DNA of 64,000 nucleotides. Source: Caulobacteraceae bacterium (GTDB lineage: Bacteria > Pseudomonadota > Alphaproteobacteria > Caulobacterales > Caulobacteraceae). A model generated the notes under the pieces. It saw only the letters and a program-made list of their open reading frames with translations. It did no database searches and had not been told where the DNA came from. Location: NCBI GenBank assembly GCA_019748055.1, contig JAIEQC010000012.1:62001-126000 (forward strand), read 5' to 3'. Of this stretch, positions 24,929-33,139 are shown piece by piece. Positions within the stretch are counted from its first letter, which is position 1, and every line of letters begins with the position of its first letter. Position numbers and translations under genes: made by a program.

Positions 24929-27139
24929 ATGACAGACGAGATCTTGACCGGAAAACGGGACCTTGCGCTTCAGGGCGAGGCCGGTCAGCGCTTCGCTCCG
25001 ACCGCGTCGTTCGATCTCGCAGAATACTGGCGGATGGCGGTCAAGCACCGCTGGGTGATCCTGGGCGCCTTCGTGGCGTGCATTCTGGCCAGCGTGGCGA
25101 TCACCCTTTTGATGACGCCGATCTACAGCGCCAAAGCGACCCTGCAGATCGATCGGGAAAGCGCCCGAGTTCTGAACGTCGACGAGGTGCAGCCTCGCGA
25201 GTCGCAGGCCTTCGGAGAAGAGTTCTTCCAGACGCAGTACGGGCTGCTGCGCAGCCGTTCTCTGGCCGAGCGCGTGGTCGACAGCCTGGGCTTGGCCGCG
25301 TCGGACGCCTTCATGGAACAAATGGGGGCGACCCCGCCCGCACGGGGCGACCGCACGGCTGCGGAATACAGCCGCGTTCGTCGCGAAATCGTCATCAGTG
25401 TGGTGATGGCGAATTTCTCCGTGACGCCCGTGCGGGGATCTCGACTTGTGGAGATCAATTTCGACAGCCCCGTACCGGCGCTGTCCGCACGCGTAGCCAA
25501 TGCCTACGCTGAAAACTTCATCCAGGCGAACTTGGACCGCCGTTTCGAATCTTCCTCGTTCGCGCGGGAATTCCTCGAGGAACAGATCGCGCAAACCAAG
25601 GCGAAGTTGGAGGAAACAGAGCGTGCGCTGGTCGACTACGCCAGCGCACAGGGCATCGTTAACCTGTCAGAACCGGGGCCCGACGGCGTCGGTCAGACTC
25701 AGTCGCTGGCCGGAACGAACCTGTCTGCGCTCAACGCCTCTCTGGCCAGCGCGAGGGCGGCCCGGATCGCGGCGGAGCAGCGGTGGCGCCAGGCGCGCTC
25801 GGCGCCGCTGCTGAGCCAGCCGGAGGTGCTGCAGAACCCGGCCATCCAGCGCCTGACGGAGCAACGCGCGCAGCTGGACGCCCAGTATCAGCAGCAGGCC
25901 CGCGTCTATCGCGAGGACTGGCCTGGCCAGATCCAGCTGCGTGGCCAGATCGAGGAACTGGATGCGCAGATCGCCGAGATCGGCCGCGGCATCCTGTCAT
26001 CGATCCAGGGACAGTATGTGGTCGCCGCCAACAACGAGCGGGCGCTTCAGGCGCAGGTCGACGCGCTCAAGGGCGAGGTGCTGGACCTGCGCGATCGCAG
26101 CGTCGATTACAACATCCTGCAGCGCGAGCTGGACACCAGCCGCGCCAGCTACGACGCCCTGCTTGAACGCTACAAGGAAGTGAGCATCACCGGCACCGTG
26201 GCGTCCAACAACATCTCGATCGTCGATCAGGCCCAGGTGCCCACGGCGCCTTCCAAGCCCAATCTGATGATCAACCTGATGCTGGCGGCCATGCTTGGTC
26301 TCGGCCTCGGGGCGCTGGCCGCCTTCGTACTGGAAGCTCTGGACGAAACGTTGGCCACGCCGGACGACGCCGAGAGCAAGCTGGCGGTGCCCGTGCTTGG
26401 CGTCGTCCCCCTGCTTGCACGTGACCAGACCCCTCTGGAAGCACTGGGAGACATTCGCTCCGCCTTCTCCGAAGCCTACTATTCGCTGCGAACCGCGCTT
26501 CAGTTTTCAACGCCCGTGGGTGTGCCGCCGAGCCTGCTCGTGACCAGCGCCAGGCCCGCAGAGGGCAAGTCGACCACAGCCTATGCCACGGCGTTGAATC
26601 TGGCGCGCATCGGAAAGCGCGTGCTGTTGATCGACGGCGACCTCCGCAACCCTTCGATGCACCGCATCGTTGGCGTTGAGAATGCGGTGGGCATGAGCAA
26701 TCTGCTATCGGGGGCCGCGGTGCTGTCGGACGCCGTGCAGGTCACGCGTGAGCCGAACCTCGGGCTCGTCACGTCGGGCCCGTTGCCGCCCAATCCGGCG
26801 GAGCTCTGGGGCGGCGATCGGGTCAGGACCCTGCTTATCGAAATGCAGTCGTCTTTCGACCATGTGGTCATCGACGGCCCTCCGGTCCTGGGATTCGCCG
26901 ACGCCCCCCTGCTCGCGTCCGCCTGCGCCGGCAGCATCTTCGTGCTGGAGTCCCGCGGCACCCGACGGGCCCAGGCGCGCGGCGCCCTGCGCAGGCTGAC
27001 CATGGGCGGCGGACGGCTACTTGGTCTCGTCATGACCAAGTTCAACGTCAAATCGACTCAATACGGCGGCTACGACTACGCATACGACTATTCGTACGGC
27101 GACCGTCCTGAGAGACGCTCGAAGGGTGAGGCGGCCTGA
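24929..27139 (+). CDS. wzc: Wzc/Wzz-type chain-length regulator with tyrosine autokinase
   Basis: Inner-membrane polysaccharide co-polymerase of 736 aa. An N-terminal membrane helix (about 39-62) starts the periplasmic Wzz domain, which contains long coiled coils (about 220-420); a second helix near 450 leads to a cytoplasmic BY-kinase. Walker A is PAEGKSTT (about 541-548), Walker A' is LLIDGDLR, and the C-terminus has six tyrosines in QYGGYDYAYDYSYGDRPE, the usual autophosphorylation cluster. It would control chain length and export with the Wza-like protein at 31255. It is the first gene of the assembly module and abuts the TPR gene (TGATG). Confidence 0.9.
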   Translation: MTDEILTGKRDLALQGEAGQRFAPTASFDLAEYWRMAVKHRWVILGAFVACILASVAITLLMTPIYSAKATLQIDRESARVLNVDEVQPRESQAFGEEFFQTQYGLLRSRSLAERVVDSLGLAASDAFMEQMGATPPARGDRTAAEYSRVRREIVISVVMANFSVTPVRGSRLVEINFDSPVPALSARVANAYAENFIQANLDRRFESSSFAREFLEEQIAQTKAKLEETERALVDYASAQGIVNLSEPGPDGVGQTQSLAGTNLSALNASLASARAARIAAEQRWRQARSAPLLSQPEVLQNPAIQRLTEQRAQLDAQYQQQARVYREDWPGQIQLRGQIEELDAQIAEIGRGILSSIQGQYVVAANNERALQAQVDALKGEVLDLRDRSVDYNILQRELDTSRASYDALLERYKEVSITGTVASNNISIVDQAQVPTAPSKPNLMINLMLAAMLGLGLGALAAFVLEALDETLATPDDAESKLAVPVLGVVPLLARDQTPLEALGDIRSAFSEAYYSLRTALQFSTPVGVPPSLLVTSARPAEGKSTTAYATALNLARIGKRVLLIDGDLRNPSMHRIVGVENAVGMSNLLSGAAVLSDAVQVTREPNLGLVTSGPLPPNPAELWGGDRVRTLLIEMQSSFDHVVIDGPPVLGFADAPLLASACAGSIFVLESRGTRRAQARGALRRLTMGGGRLLGLVMTKFNVKSTQYGGYDYAYDYSYGDRPERRSKGEAA

Positions 27140-28377
27140 TGAATCCCCCGGCGGTCGGCCGGCGGGGCGGTGGGCTGCGGGGCTGGGCGCCGCATGTGCT
27201 GACGGTGCTGCTGATCTGGCTGGGCTGGCAGATGGTGGTCGGCCTGCTGGTCCAGAGGTCGCCGGTCGAGACCGCGATACGCGTGGCTCCGTCATCTGGA
27301 CAGGTGCTGAGCCGCGCGGCGGAGGCCGAGATGGTGGCGGGACGCGTCGATGCTGCCCGTGACCTCGCCGGCATGGCGTTGCGCGCCGCCCCCTTCGACG
27401 TTCGGGCCCTGAGAGTGTTGGGCCTCGCGGTCGCGCAGACCGACCCAGCCGCCGCCGACGATCTTCTGACCTTGGCCGGCAACTGGAGCCTGCGGGACGA
27501 CCCTTCCCACGCATGGCTCATCCGGCGTCGACTTGAGCAGGGCGACTACGCCGGCGCCTTTGGGCACGCCGACGCCCTGGCAAGACGACGCGAGGACGTT
27601 CACCCCCGGATTTTCCAGTTCTTCACCGTGGCGGTCGCCGAAGATCCGCGGGCGGCCCCGCACCTCATCGCCCGGCTGATTCCGCGTCCGAACTGGAGGA
27701 CCGCCTATCTGGACAGTCTGCGAACCGGGGCTCAGGCCCCCCAAGTGCAGGCGACACTCGCTCTTGGGCTGGAGCGTACCCCCGGGCGCATGAACAATCT
27801 CGAACTTCAGACGATTTACGGCGAGTGGGTGCGGCAGGGCCGCTTACCCGGCGTTCGCGAACTGCACCGAAGACTGCGTCGCCCACTTCCGGCCCCTCTG
27901 CAGGATGGCGGTTTTGAGGATCCTGCCGCTCCGAGGCCGTTCAAATGGATGATCGAGACAGGCCCGGGCTCCCGTGCTGAGATGTCGGCCGACGCCCAGG
28001 CCACCGGCAAGGCCCTCTTCGTCGAGACTGACGGCTTTTCAACTCGAACCGTGGTCAGCCAGCTCCTGTTGCTCGACCCCGGACCGCAGGTGCTCACCGG
28101 CCGGTTCCGATTTGAGGCCGGCGGGCAAGATCCCCGCCTTTCCTGGTCGATTCGCTGCCTGGAAACGAACGCGGTCATTGCCACATGGTCCCCCACGGCG
28201 ACGCAGGACCAATCCGAGTGGGCGACGGCACGCACTTCGTTCACTGTGCCGAGCGTGAACTGCACCACCCAATGGATTGAACTCAAAACCCGCAGGGGCT
28301 CGCGTCGAAGCGCTGTCGTGGCTTGGTTCGACACGTTCGCGCTTGCTCCGAGCCCGGCAAAAACTACAGGAAACTGA
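27139..28377 (+). CDS. Membrane-anchored TPR protein with C-terminal beta domain
   Basis: Protein of 412 aa with one N-terminal hydrophobic helix (about 18-40), an alpha-helical repeat region resembling TPRs (about 55-200, e.g. GRVDAARDLAGMALRAAPFD), and a beta-rich C-terminal domain (about 255-405) that looks like a carbohydrate-binding-module-type sandwich. It starts within the wzc stop (TGATG), so the two are co-translated. This position and architecture suggest a periplasmic scaffold for polysaccharide assembly. I do not recognise a named family; the CBM-like fold is inferred from spacing of WS, WF and aromatic residues only. Confidence 0.7.
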   Translation: MNPPAVGRRGGGLRGWAPHVLTVLLIWLGWQMVVGLLVQRSPVETAIRVAPSSGQVLSRAAEAEMVAGRVDAARDLAGMALRAAPFDVRALRVLGLAVAQTDPAAADDLLTLAGNWSLRDDPSHAWLIRRRLEQGDYAGAFGHADALARRREDVHPRIFQFFTVAVAEDPRAAPHLIARLIPRPNWRTAYLDSLRTGAQAPQVQATLALGLERTPGRMNNLELQTIYGEWVRQGRLPGVRELHRRLRRPLPAPLQDGGFEDPAAPRPFKWMIETGPGSRAEMSADAQATGKALFVETDGFSTRTVVSQLLLLDPGPQVLTGRFRFEAGGQDPRLSWSIRCLETNAVIATWSPTATQDQSEWATARTSFTVPSVNCTTQWIELKTRRGSRRSAVVAWFDTFALAPSPAKTTGN

Positions 28378-28421
28378 GACAGTTGCTGATGACGGACCTG
28401 GTCTGTGCGGGCCGATTGTTC

Positions 28422-28449
28422 TTGCAATGCGGGAGGGAGCGGCTAAGAG
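28422..28449 (+). promoter_or_regulatory. Putative promoter of mini-protein copy 1
   Basis: TTGCAA (28422-28427) and TAAGAG (28444-28449) are separated by 16 bases. The same TTGCAAT box followed by a TA-rich -10 lies before the second copy at 33053, which supports both. The transcript would carry a short leader ending AACCTGAGGGGAT, also shared. Confidence 0.4.
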
Positions 28450-28502
28450 GCGGGCGAGCGTCACGCATTCAGGCGACGCCGTTCCAACCTGAGGGGATAC
28501 AC

Positions 28503-28730
28503 ATGCGCAAGACCGTCGCCGCCGTCACCGTCGGCCTTCTGCTGGTGGCCGGCCAAGCCGCCGCCGCCGGCTCCAACACCGCCGTCGCCCGCGTGGGTGA
28601 CCGCGTCGGAGCTTCGGCCGACGCCTCCAACGAGTTCGCCGGCATCCCGATCGCCGTGCTGCTGATCGGCGGCGCCGTTCTGGCCACCGCCATCGTCGTC
28701 GCCACCGACGACGACTCGGACAGCAACTGA
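28503..28730 (+). CDS. Exported 75-aa mini-protein, copy 1
   Basis: Very small protein with a clear signal peptide (about residues 1-22, ending AGQAAAAG), a short conserved middle (NTAVARVGDRVGASADASNE), a hydrophobic segment (about 48-67, GIPIAVLLIGGAVLATAIVV) and an acidic tail ATDDDSDSN. It is 73/75 identical to the protein at 33140, and codons 51-75 are identical base for base. I take the ATG at 28503, preceded by GAGGGG; the longer open frame is not conserved in the copy. It would sit in the inner membrane or periplasm. Function is unknown; the place between the Wzc module and the ligase-like gene suggests a role in polysaccharide assembly. Similar tiny proteins occur near exopolysaccharide genes of alphaproteobacteria, as far as I recall. 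Confidence 0.75.
   Translation: MRKTVAAVTVGLLLVAGQAAAAGSNTAVARVGDRVGASADASNEFAGIPIAVLLIGGAVLATAIVVATDDDSDSN
28653..28727 (+). repeat. 75-bp exact direct repeat, left copy
   Basis: Codons 51-75 of mini-protein copy 1 match 33290-33364 without a mismatch. With the flanking coding part the two genes differ at about 17 of 228 bases. The direct repeat encloses about 4.6 kb. Confidence 0.85.
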
Positions 28731-28761
28731 TTCCTCACAGCGCCTGGAGGCACAGGGCTTC

Positions 28762-30135
28762 TTGCGCGCCTGGTTGAGACAGAATGGCCAGTGGGACAGG
28801 GTCGCGATCGCGACCTTCGTCTTGCTGGCCATTTGCTTTCTCATCGGCGGCGCCAGCCAAAGACATGCCCTGCGGCTGACGCTGGTCGAACTCGCCGCCC
28901 TTCCCACGCTCGGGCTCGCCCTGCTCAGCGCCTGGGACAGGACAGTCTGGACCCGGCACCGGTTTGCGGTCAGCATTCTCGCGGCGGCGGCGGCCATTCC
29001 TCTGGTCCAGCTGATTCCCTTGCCGCCTGCGGTCTGGGGGGCGCTGCCCGGGCGGGAGGACGGGACGCTGGCGCTCGAACTTGCCGGACTGGCGCCGGGC
29101 TGGGCCCCGATGTCGGTGGCCCCGGACATGACTTGGAGGTCTTTTCTGGCGCTGATCCCCGCTGGGGCCGTGTTTCTCGGGGCCCTCGTCACGGGCGCAT
29201 CCGCACATCGTGGATATGTGCATCTGATCTTCGTCGCGCTTGCGGCAAGTTTCGCGCTGGGCCTGGCCCAAGCCATGACCGGCGATCCCTTTTACCCTTG
29301 GCCCACGACGGATCGTGGGCTGATCAGCGGGCTCTTCGCCAACCGCAACCACCTCGCGACGCTGTGCCTGATCGCCCTGCCGATGGCCGGCGCGATCCTT
29401 GGGACCGCCGCGCGTCGCGGAACCGAGGGGCGGAGGGACTTCTGGATAGGCTTGGCCGTCGTGGCGGTCGCCGTCGTCACGATCGCGGCGACCCGGTCGC
29501 GCGCAGGAGTCGGCCTTCTCGGGCCGTCTCTGGTTTTGTCGGGTCTGATCGTGTGGATCGCCGCCGGACGAGGACGACCTGGAGCGGCGACCCTGGGTCT
29601 GGCCGGCTCCGCAGGTGTGGCCTTGGCGCTTGTCGCCGTTCTGGGGCTGGCTCCGATTTTGGACCGGTTCGGCGCCTCCGCTCCGCCTGAGGCTCGTTTC
29701 GAGCGGTGGCCGACCGTGGCCGAGGCCGCCCAAGCTTATCTCCCGACCGGCGCTGGCTTCGGATCGTTCGAGCGAGTGTATCGCTCGGTTGAAACCCTCG
29801 AGGAACTGGACGCCACCTCGTTCAACCGGGCGCACAACGAATACCTGGAAATCTGGCTCGAGGGCGGCTGGCTGAGCGTCGGCGTGCTGATCGCATTCAT
29901 GATATGGTTCGGGCGTCGTGCCGCGAACGCTTGGCGGGCGCCGCCAGGATCGACGGCGGACATGGCGCGGGCGGCGTCGGCGGGGATACTGATGATCCTG
30001 ATGCACAGCGTCGTCGAATATCCGCTCCGAACCGTCACCCTGACGGCCGTTCTCGCCGTTCTGGCCGCGATCCTGGAACTGGGTGCGCGCGACGGCCCCG
30101 AAACCTCAAGACGTCGCTCACGGCGGCCCGCATGA
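28762..30135 (+). CDS. O-antigen ligase/polymerase-family membrane protein (Wzy_C)
   Basis: Polytopic protein of 457 aa with ten or more helices. The Wzy_C signature is visible in the second half: ATRSRAGVGL near 245, then the large periplasmic loop FNRAHNEYLEIWLEGG near 355-370 with the conserved His-Asn. Members either ligate chains to lipid A core or another acceptor (WaaL) or polymerise repeats. The start is a TTG at 28762 with GGAGG upstream. It follows the mini-protein gene by 31 bases and overlaps the epimerase gene (ATGA). With a distinct Wzy at 11612 already present, ligase is slightly favoured, but this cannot be settled from sequence. Confidence 0.82.
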   Translation: MRAWLRQNGQWDRVAIATFVLLAICFLIGGASQRHALRLTLVELAALPTLGLALLSAWDRTVWTRHRFAVSILAAAAAIPLVQLIPLPPAVWGALPGREDGTLALELAGLAPGWAPMSVAPDMTWRSFLALIPAGAVFLGALVTGASAHRGYVHLIFVALAASFALGLAQAMTGDPFYPWPTTDRGLISGLFANRNHLATLCLIALPMAGAILGTAARRGTEGRRDFWIGLAVVAVAVVTIAATRSRAGVGLLGPSLVLSGLIVWIAAGRGRPGAATLGLAGSAGVALALVAVLGLAPILDRFGASAPPEARFERWPTVAEAAQAYLPTGAGFGSFERVYRSVETLEELDATSFNRAHNEYLEIWLEGGWLSVGVLIAFMIWFGRRAANAWRAPPGSTADMARAASAGILMILMHSVVEYPLRTVTLTAVLAVLAAILELGARDGPETSRRRSRRPA

Positions 30136-31154
30136 ACGGCGACAGGCCCGTACTGGTCACCGGCTCGGCCGGCTTCATCGGGTTTCACACCGCACGGCGA
30201 CTGCTGACACAGGGCCGCCGGGTCGTCGGGCTGGACGACCTCAATCCTTATTATGATCCGAGGCTGAAAGAGGCACGGCGCGCGCTTCTGATGGAGCACG
30301 GGAATTATGTCGACCACGTCATGGACCTGGCGGACCGCGCGGCCGTGGCCGACCTTTTCCAGCGCCATCGCCCGGTCCGTGTCGTGCACGTCGGCGCGCA
30401 GGCGGGCATCCGCTACAGCGTCGAAAGCCCCGAGACCTACGTCGACTCAAATTTGGTGGGATTCCTGAGCGTCCTCCAGGGCTGCCAGGCCGTGGGCGTC
30501 GAGCATCTGGTCTATGCCTCCACCAGTTCGGTGTTCGGCGCGAATGGGGCGTTGCCCTATTCGGTCGAACAGCCCGTGTCTCACCCCCTGAACCTCTACT
30601 CGGCCACCAAGCTTGCCAATGAGGCGATGGCGCACGCCTTCGCCTATGTGCACGGACTGCCGTGCACGGGACTGCGGTTCTTCACGGTCTACGGCCCGTG
30701 GGGTCGACCCGACATGGCGCTGTTCAAGTTCACGCGCGCTATCCTGGAAGGGACTCCCATCGACCTGTACGGCGGCGGCGTGATGGAGCGGGATTTCACG
30801 TACGTGGACGACGTCGTCGACGGCGTGCTGGCCGCGCTGGACCTGCCGGCCGTGCCCGATGCCAAGTGGGATCCGACCAATCCCGACCCAGCAACCAGCG
30901 GCGTCGCGCCTTGGCGGGTCCTGAACCTGGGCGCCGGGCGGCGCGAGCCGTTGGCGCGTTACCTCGAGGTTCTGGAGCGCAAACTCGGACGCAAGGGGAT
31001 CGTCAATGCAATGCCCGTCCAGCCTGGCGAGATGATCCGCACGGAGGCCGACGTGGTGCGGACGCGGGCGTTGCTGGGGTATGATCCCAAAACTCCGATC
31101 GATGAAGGCGTCGGTCGTTTCGTCGACTGGTATCGACAATTCTATGGTGTCTGA
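30132..31154 (+). CDS. UDP-glucuronate 4-epimerase
   Basis: Extended SDR of 340 aa that interconverts UDP-glucuronate and UDP-galacturonate, likely in the cytosol. Motifs: GSAGFIGFHTARRLL at the start, GLDDLNPYYDPRLK (typical of this family), AQAGIRYSVESPETYV, ASTSSVFGANG, and the catalytic Tyr-Lys in NLYSATKLANE. Relatives are LpsL and Gla. It is coupled to the ligase-like gene by ATGA and lies amid export genes, far from ugd at 927 which makes its substrate. Confidence 0.9.
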   Translation: MNGDRPVLVTGSAGFIGFHTARRLLTQGRRVVGLDDLNPYYDPRLKEARRALLMEHGNYVDHVMDLADRAAVADLFQRHRPVRVVHVGAQAGIRYSVESPETYVDSNLVGFLSVLQGCQAVGVEHLVYASTSSVFGANGALPYSVEQPVSHPLNLYSATKLANEAMAHAFAYVHGLPCTGLRFFTVYGPWGRPDMALFKFTRAILEGTPIDLYGGGVMERDFTYVDDVVDGVLAALDLPAVPDAKWDPTNPDPATSGVAPWRVLNLGAGRREPLARYLEVLERKLGRKGIVNAMPVQPGEMIRTEADVVRTRALLGYDPKTPIDEGVGRFVDWYRQFYGV

Positions 31155-31177
31155 GCCCGCTCTGGACGGCCGTCGGC

Positions 31178-31192
31178 GGCCCTGTTAGGGCC
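31178..31192 (+). other. Small hairpin before the Wza-like gene
   Basis: GGCCCT and AGGGCC form a six-base stem around a three-base loop, 24 bases after the epimerase stop. No T-run follows, so it is at most a weak attenuator or mRNA end. Confidence 0.25.
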
Positions 31193-31254
31193 AGACGCGG
31201 ACTTCAAGGGTGAGTTCAACCCCGGATGACCGCAACTAGGAAGGTACCCTGGAC

Positions 31255-31950
31255 ATGCGCGCCTTTTTGATCGCCTGCGCCGCTTTTATGGTCGCCGCGT
31301 GCGGAGCCGGCGCGACGCGGGACGCCAGCCTGGTCACGGCCGCGGCACCGATCGACCCGATTTCGCTGATGCAATCCTCGCGTGGCGAGGCGGGCGGCGA
31401 CTATCGGATCGGGGCGACCGATCTTTTGACCGTGTCCGTCTTCCAGGTGCCGGACCTGTCCTTCGACGAGATCCGGGTGGACGCGTCGGGCAATCTCCAA
31501 ATGCCCATGATCGGCTCCATTCAGGCCGCGGGCCTCACGCCGAACGAACTGTCCAACGACATCGCGCGTCGATTGGGCGAGCGTTACCTGCGCAATCCGC
31601 AGGTCACCGTCACCGTCAAGGAAGCCGCCAGCCAGAAGGTCACCATCGACGGCGCCGTGACCCAACCCGGCGTCTATGAGATGCGCGGCCGCACCACCCT
31701 GATGCAGGCCGTGGCCATGGCCAGGGGCCCGCTGCGCGAGGCGAACGTGCGCAGCGTCGCCGTTTTCCGCGAGGTCAACGGCCAGCGCATGGTGGCGGTG
31801 TTCGATCTGGCCGCGATCCGCAACGGTCAGGCGGAGGACCCGGTCATCCTGGGCGACGACGTCGTGGTGGTGGACATCAGCCGCACGAACGCCCTGGTGC
31901 GGGACGCCGTCCAGGCGCTGCCGGCGCTGGCCATCTTCCAGGTGTTCTGA
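31255..31950 (+). CDS. Short Wza-like polysaccharide export lipoprotein
   Basis: Outer-membrane or periplasmic export protein of 231 aa. The lipobox MVAAC places the lipidated Cys at about 16. The poly_export domain begins GGDYRIGATDLLTVSVFQVPDLS (about 47-69), followed by one SLBB-like region (VTIDGAVTQPGVYEM). Classical Wza has about 380 residues with more SLBB repeats and a C-terminal amphipathic helix that forms the pore; this one ends after about one repeat with a hydrophobic tail AIFQVF. AGGAAGG lies about 13 bases before the ATG. It may form the export channel with the Wzc-like protein, or need an extra porin. A hairpin (31178-31192) precedes it. Confidence 0.85.
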   Translation: MRAFLIACAAFMVAACGAGATRDASLVTAAAPIDPISLMQSSRGEAGGDYRIGATDLLTVSVFQVPDLSFDEIRVDASGNLQMPMIGSIQAAGLTPNELSNDIARRLGERYLRNPQVTVTVKEAASQKVTIDGAVTQPGVYEMRGRTTLMQAVAMARGPLREANVRSVAVFREVNGQRMVAVFDLAAIRNGQAEDPVILGDDVVVVDISRTNALVRDAVQALPALAIFQVF

Positions 31951-31957
31951 CGCCTTG

Positions 31958-32971
31958 ATGCGGCGGTCCACCCTGACCGTCTGCGTTGCCGCAGCCCTGC
32001 TCACAGCGTGCGGCGGGGGCAGCGACGGGCTGAACGTTCCCTCCCACACGTCCGCCGAGATCCATGGACCCGCCGCACGGTTCGCGGCGCTCCAGGCTAT
32101 GGACGCGCGTGTCGCCACGGTCTTTCACCGGCTGGTCACCGCCAATGCCGATCTATGCGCCGAACCCGGCCCCAACGCCGGCTGGAGCCTCCATGCCGCA
32201 AACCAATATGGCGAGGAGATGCGGCCTTTAGTGACCGCGACGGGCGACCTGCAGGGCGACCTTCCGGCGGTTCTGGCCGTCGTGCCTGGCGGCCCGGCAG
32301 AGCGTGCCGGGCTGCTGCCCGGCGACGTGATCCTGTCCGTGAACGGAGCGGCTCTCTCCGTCGGCAAGACCGACGCTGTGGAGAGCTGGGACGGAGTGGC
32401 GCGGAACCTGTCCCTGATCGACGACGCCCTGGCCGACGGCGATCCCGTCACGCTGGGGATAAGCCGCAGCGGCGCCGTTCGGACCCTGCCGCTGATCGGG
32501 GACCCGGCCTGTCCATACTCGGTTCAGCTGGACGTGTCTGACGAACTGAACGCCCGCGCGAACGGGACCGGCGTGTTCATATCCACAGCCCTGGCGGGGT
32601 TCGCCGCAGGCGACGACGAACTGGCGCTGATCCTGGCGCACGAGTTGGCGCACAACATCCTCAAGCACCGGGAGCGGTTCGATCGCGAAGCGCCGGCCCG
32701 TCGGGTGTTCGGCAATCTGGCCGTCGCGCCGTCCAGCCTGGCCGCCGCGGAGCGCGACGCCGACCGGTTGGGCCTGTACCTCATGACCCGCGCAGGGTTC
32801 GACGAAGGCGTCGCCGCGCCGTTCTGGCGGCGGTTCGGAGAGGCGAACTGGCGAGTCCGCTGGGCCCAGTGGGGTCACCCGTCGGCGGAGGTCCGCGCCC
32901 GTCAGCTTGAAGGCGTCGCGGCGGAGATCGCCGCCTCTCGTGCGCGTGGAGAGCGCATCGATCCGCGGTGA
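31958..32971 (+). CDS. M48-family metalloprotease lipoprotein with PDZ domain
   Basis: Lipoprotein of 337 aa: lipobox LLTAC gives a lipidated Cys near 18. A PDZ-like domain follows (AVVPGGPAERAGLLPGDVIL, about 105-125), then the zinc motif HELAH (about 227-231) in LILAHELAHNILKHRE, with a downstream Glu-type ligand region AERDADRLGLYLM. The order is lipid anchor, PDZ, M48. It lies seven bases after the Wza-like gene and so is almost surely co-transcribed with it. BepA-type M48 proteases aid outer-membrane protein assembly, so a part in building the export channel is plausible. The ATG at 31958 is preferred over the TTG at 31955. Confidence 0.8.
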   Translation: MRRSTLTVCVAAALLTACGGGSDGLNVPSHTSAEIHGPAARFAALQAMDARVATVFHRLVTANADLCAEPGPNAGWSLHAANQYGEEMRPLVTATGDLQGDLPAVLAVVPGGPAERAGLLPGDVILSVNGAALSVGKTDAVESWDGVARNLSLIDDALADGDPVTLGISRSGAVRTLPLIGDPACPYSVQLDVSDELNARANGTGVFISTALAGFAAGDDELALILAHELAHNILKHRERFDREAPARRVFGNLAVAPSSLAAAERDADRLGLYLMTRAGFDEGVAAPFWRRFGEANWRVRWAQWGHPSAEVRARQLEGVAAEIAASRARGERIDPR

Positions 32972-33052
32972 CTCAACCTTCCGTTCACGGTGAAAGCGCG
33001 TCCCGCCTGCCACAGGTTCGCCTGACGGGCTGACGCGACAAGGCTTTTTCGC

Positions 33053-33082
33053 TTGCAATCGGCAACGCGGTTGGCCTAGAAG
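33053..33082 (+). promoter_or_regulatory. Putative promoter of mini-protein copy 2
   Basis: TTGCAA (33053-33058) and TAGAAG (33077-33082) with 18-base spacing. The TTGCAAT box is the same as that before copy 1, and the leader ends in a nearly identical AACCTGAAGGGGAT before the ATG. Confidence 0.4.
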
Positions 33083-33139
33083 CATTTCGGGAAAGCGCGG
33101 GGCAAACCGCGTCAACCTCAAAACCTGAAGGGGATTCTG

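Noticed and set aside
28323..28502. N-terminal extension of mini-protein copy 1 (135-aa frame)
   Set aside because: The extension is absent in the twin at 33140 and precedes a clear signal peptide and ribosome site.
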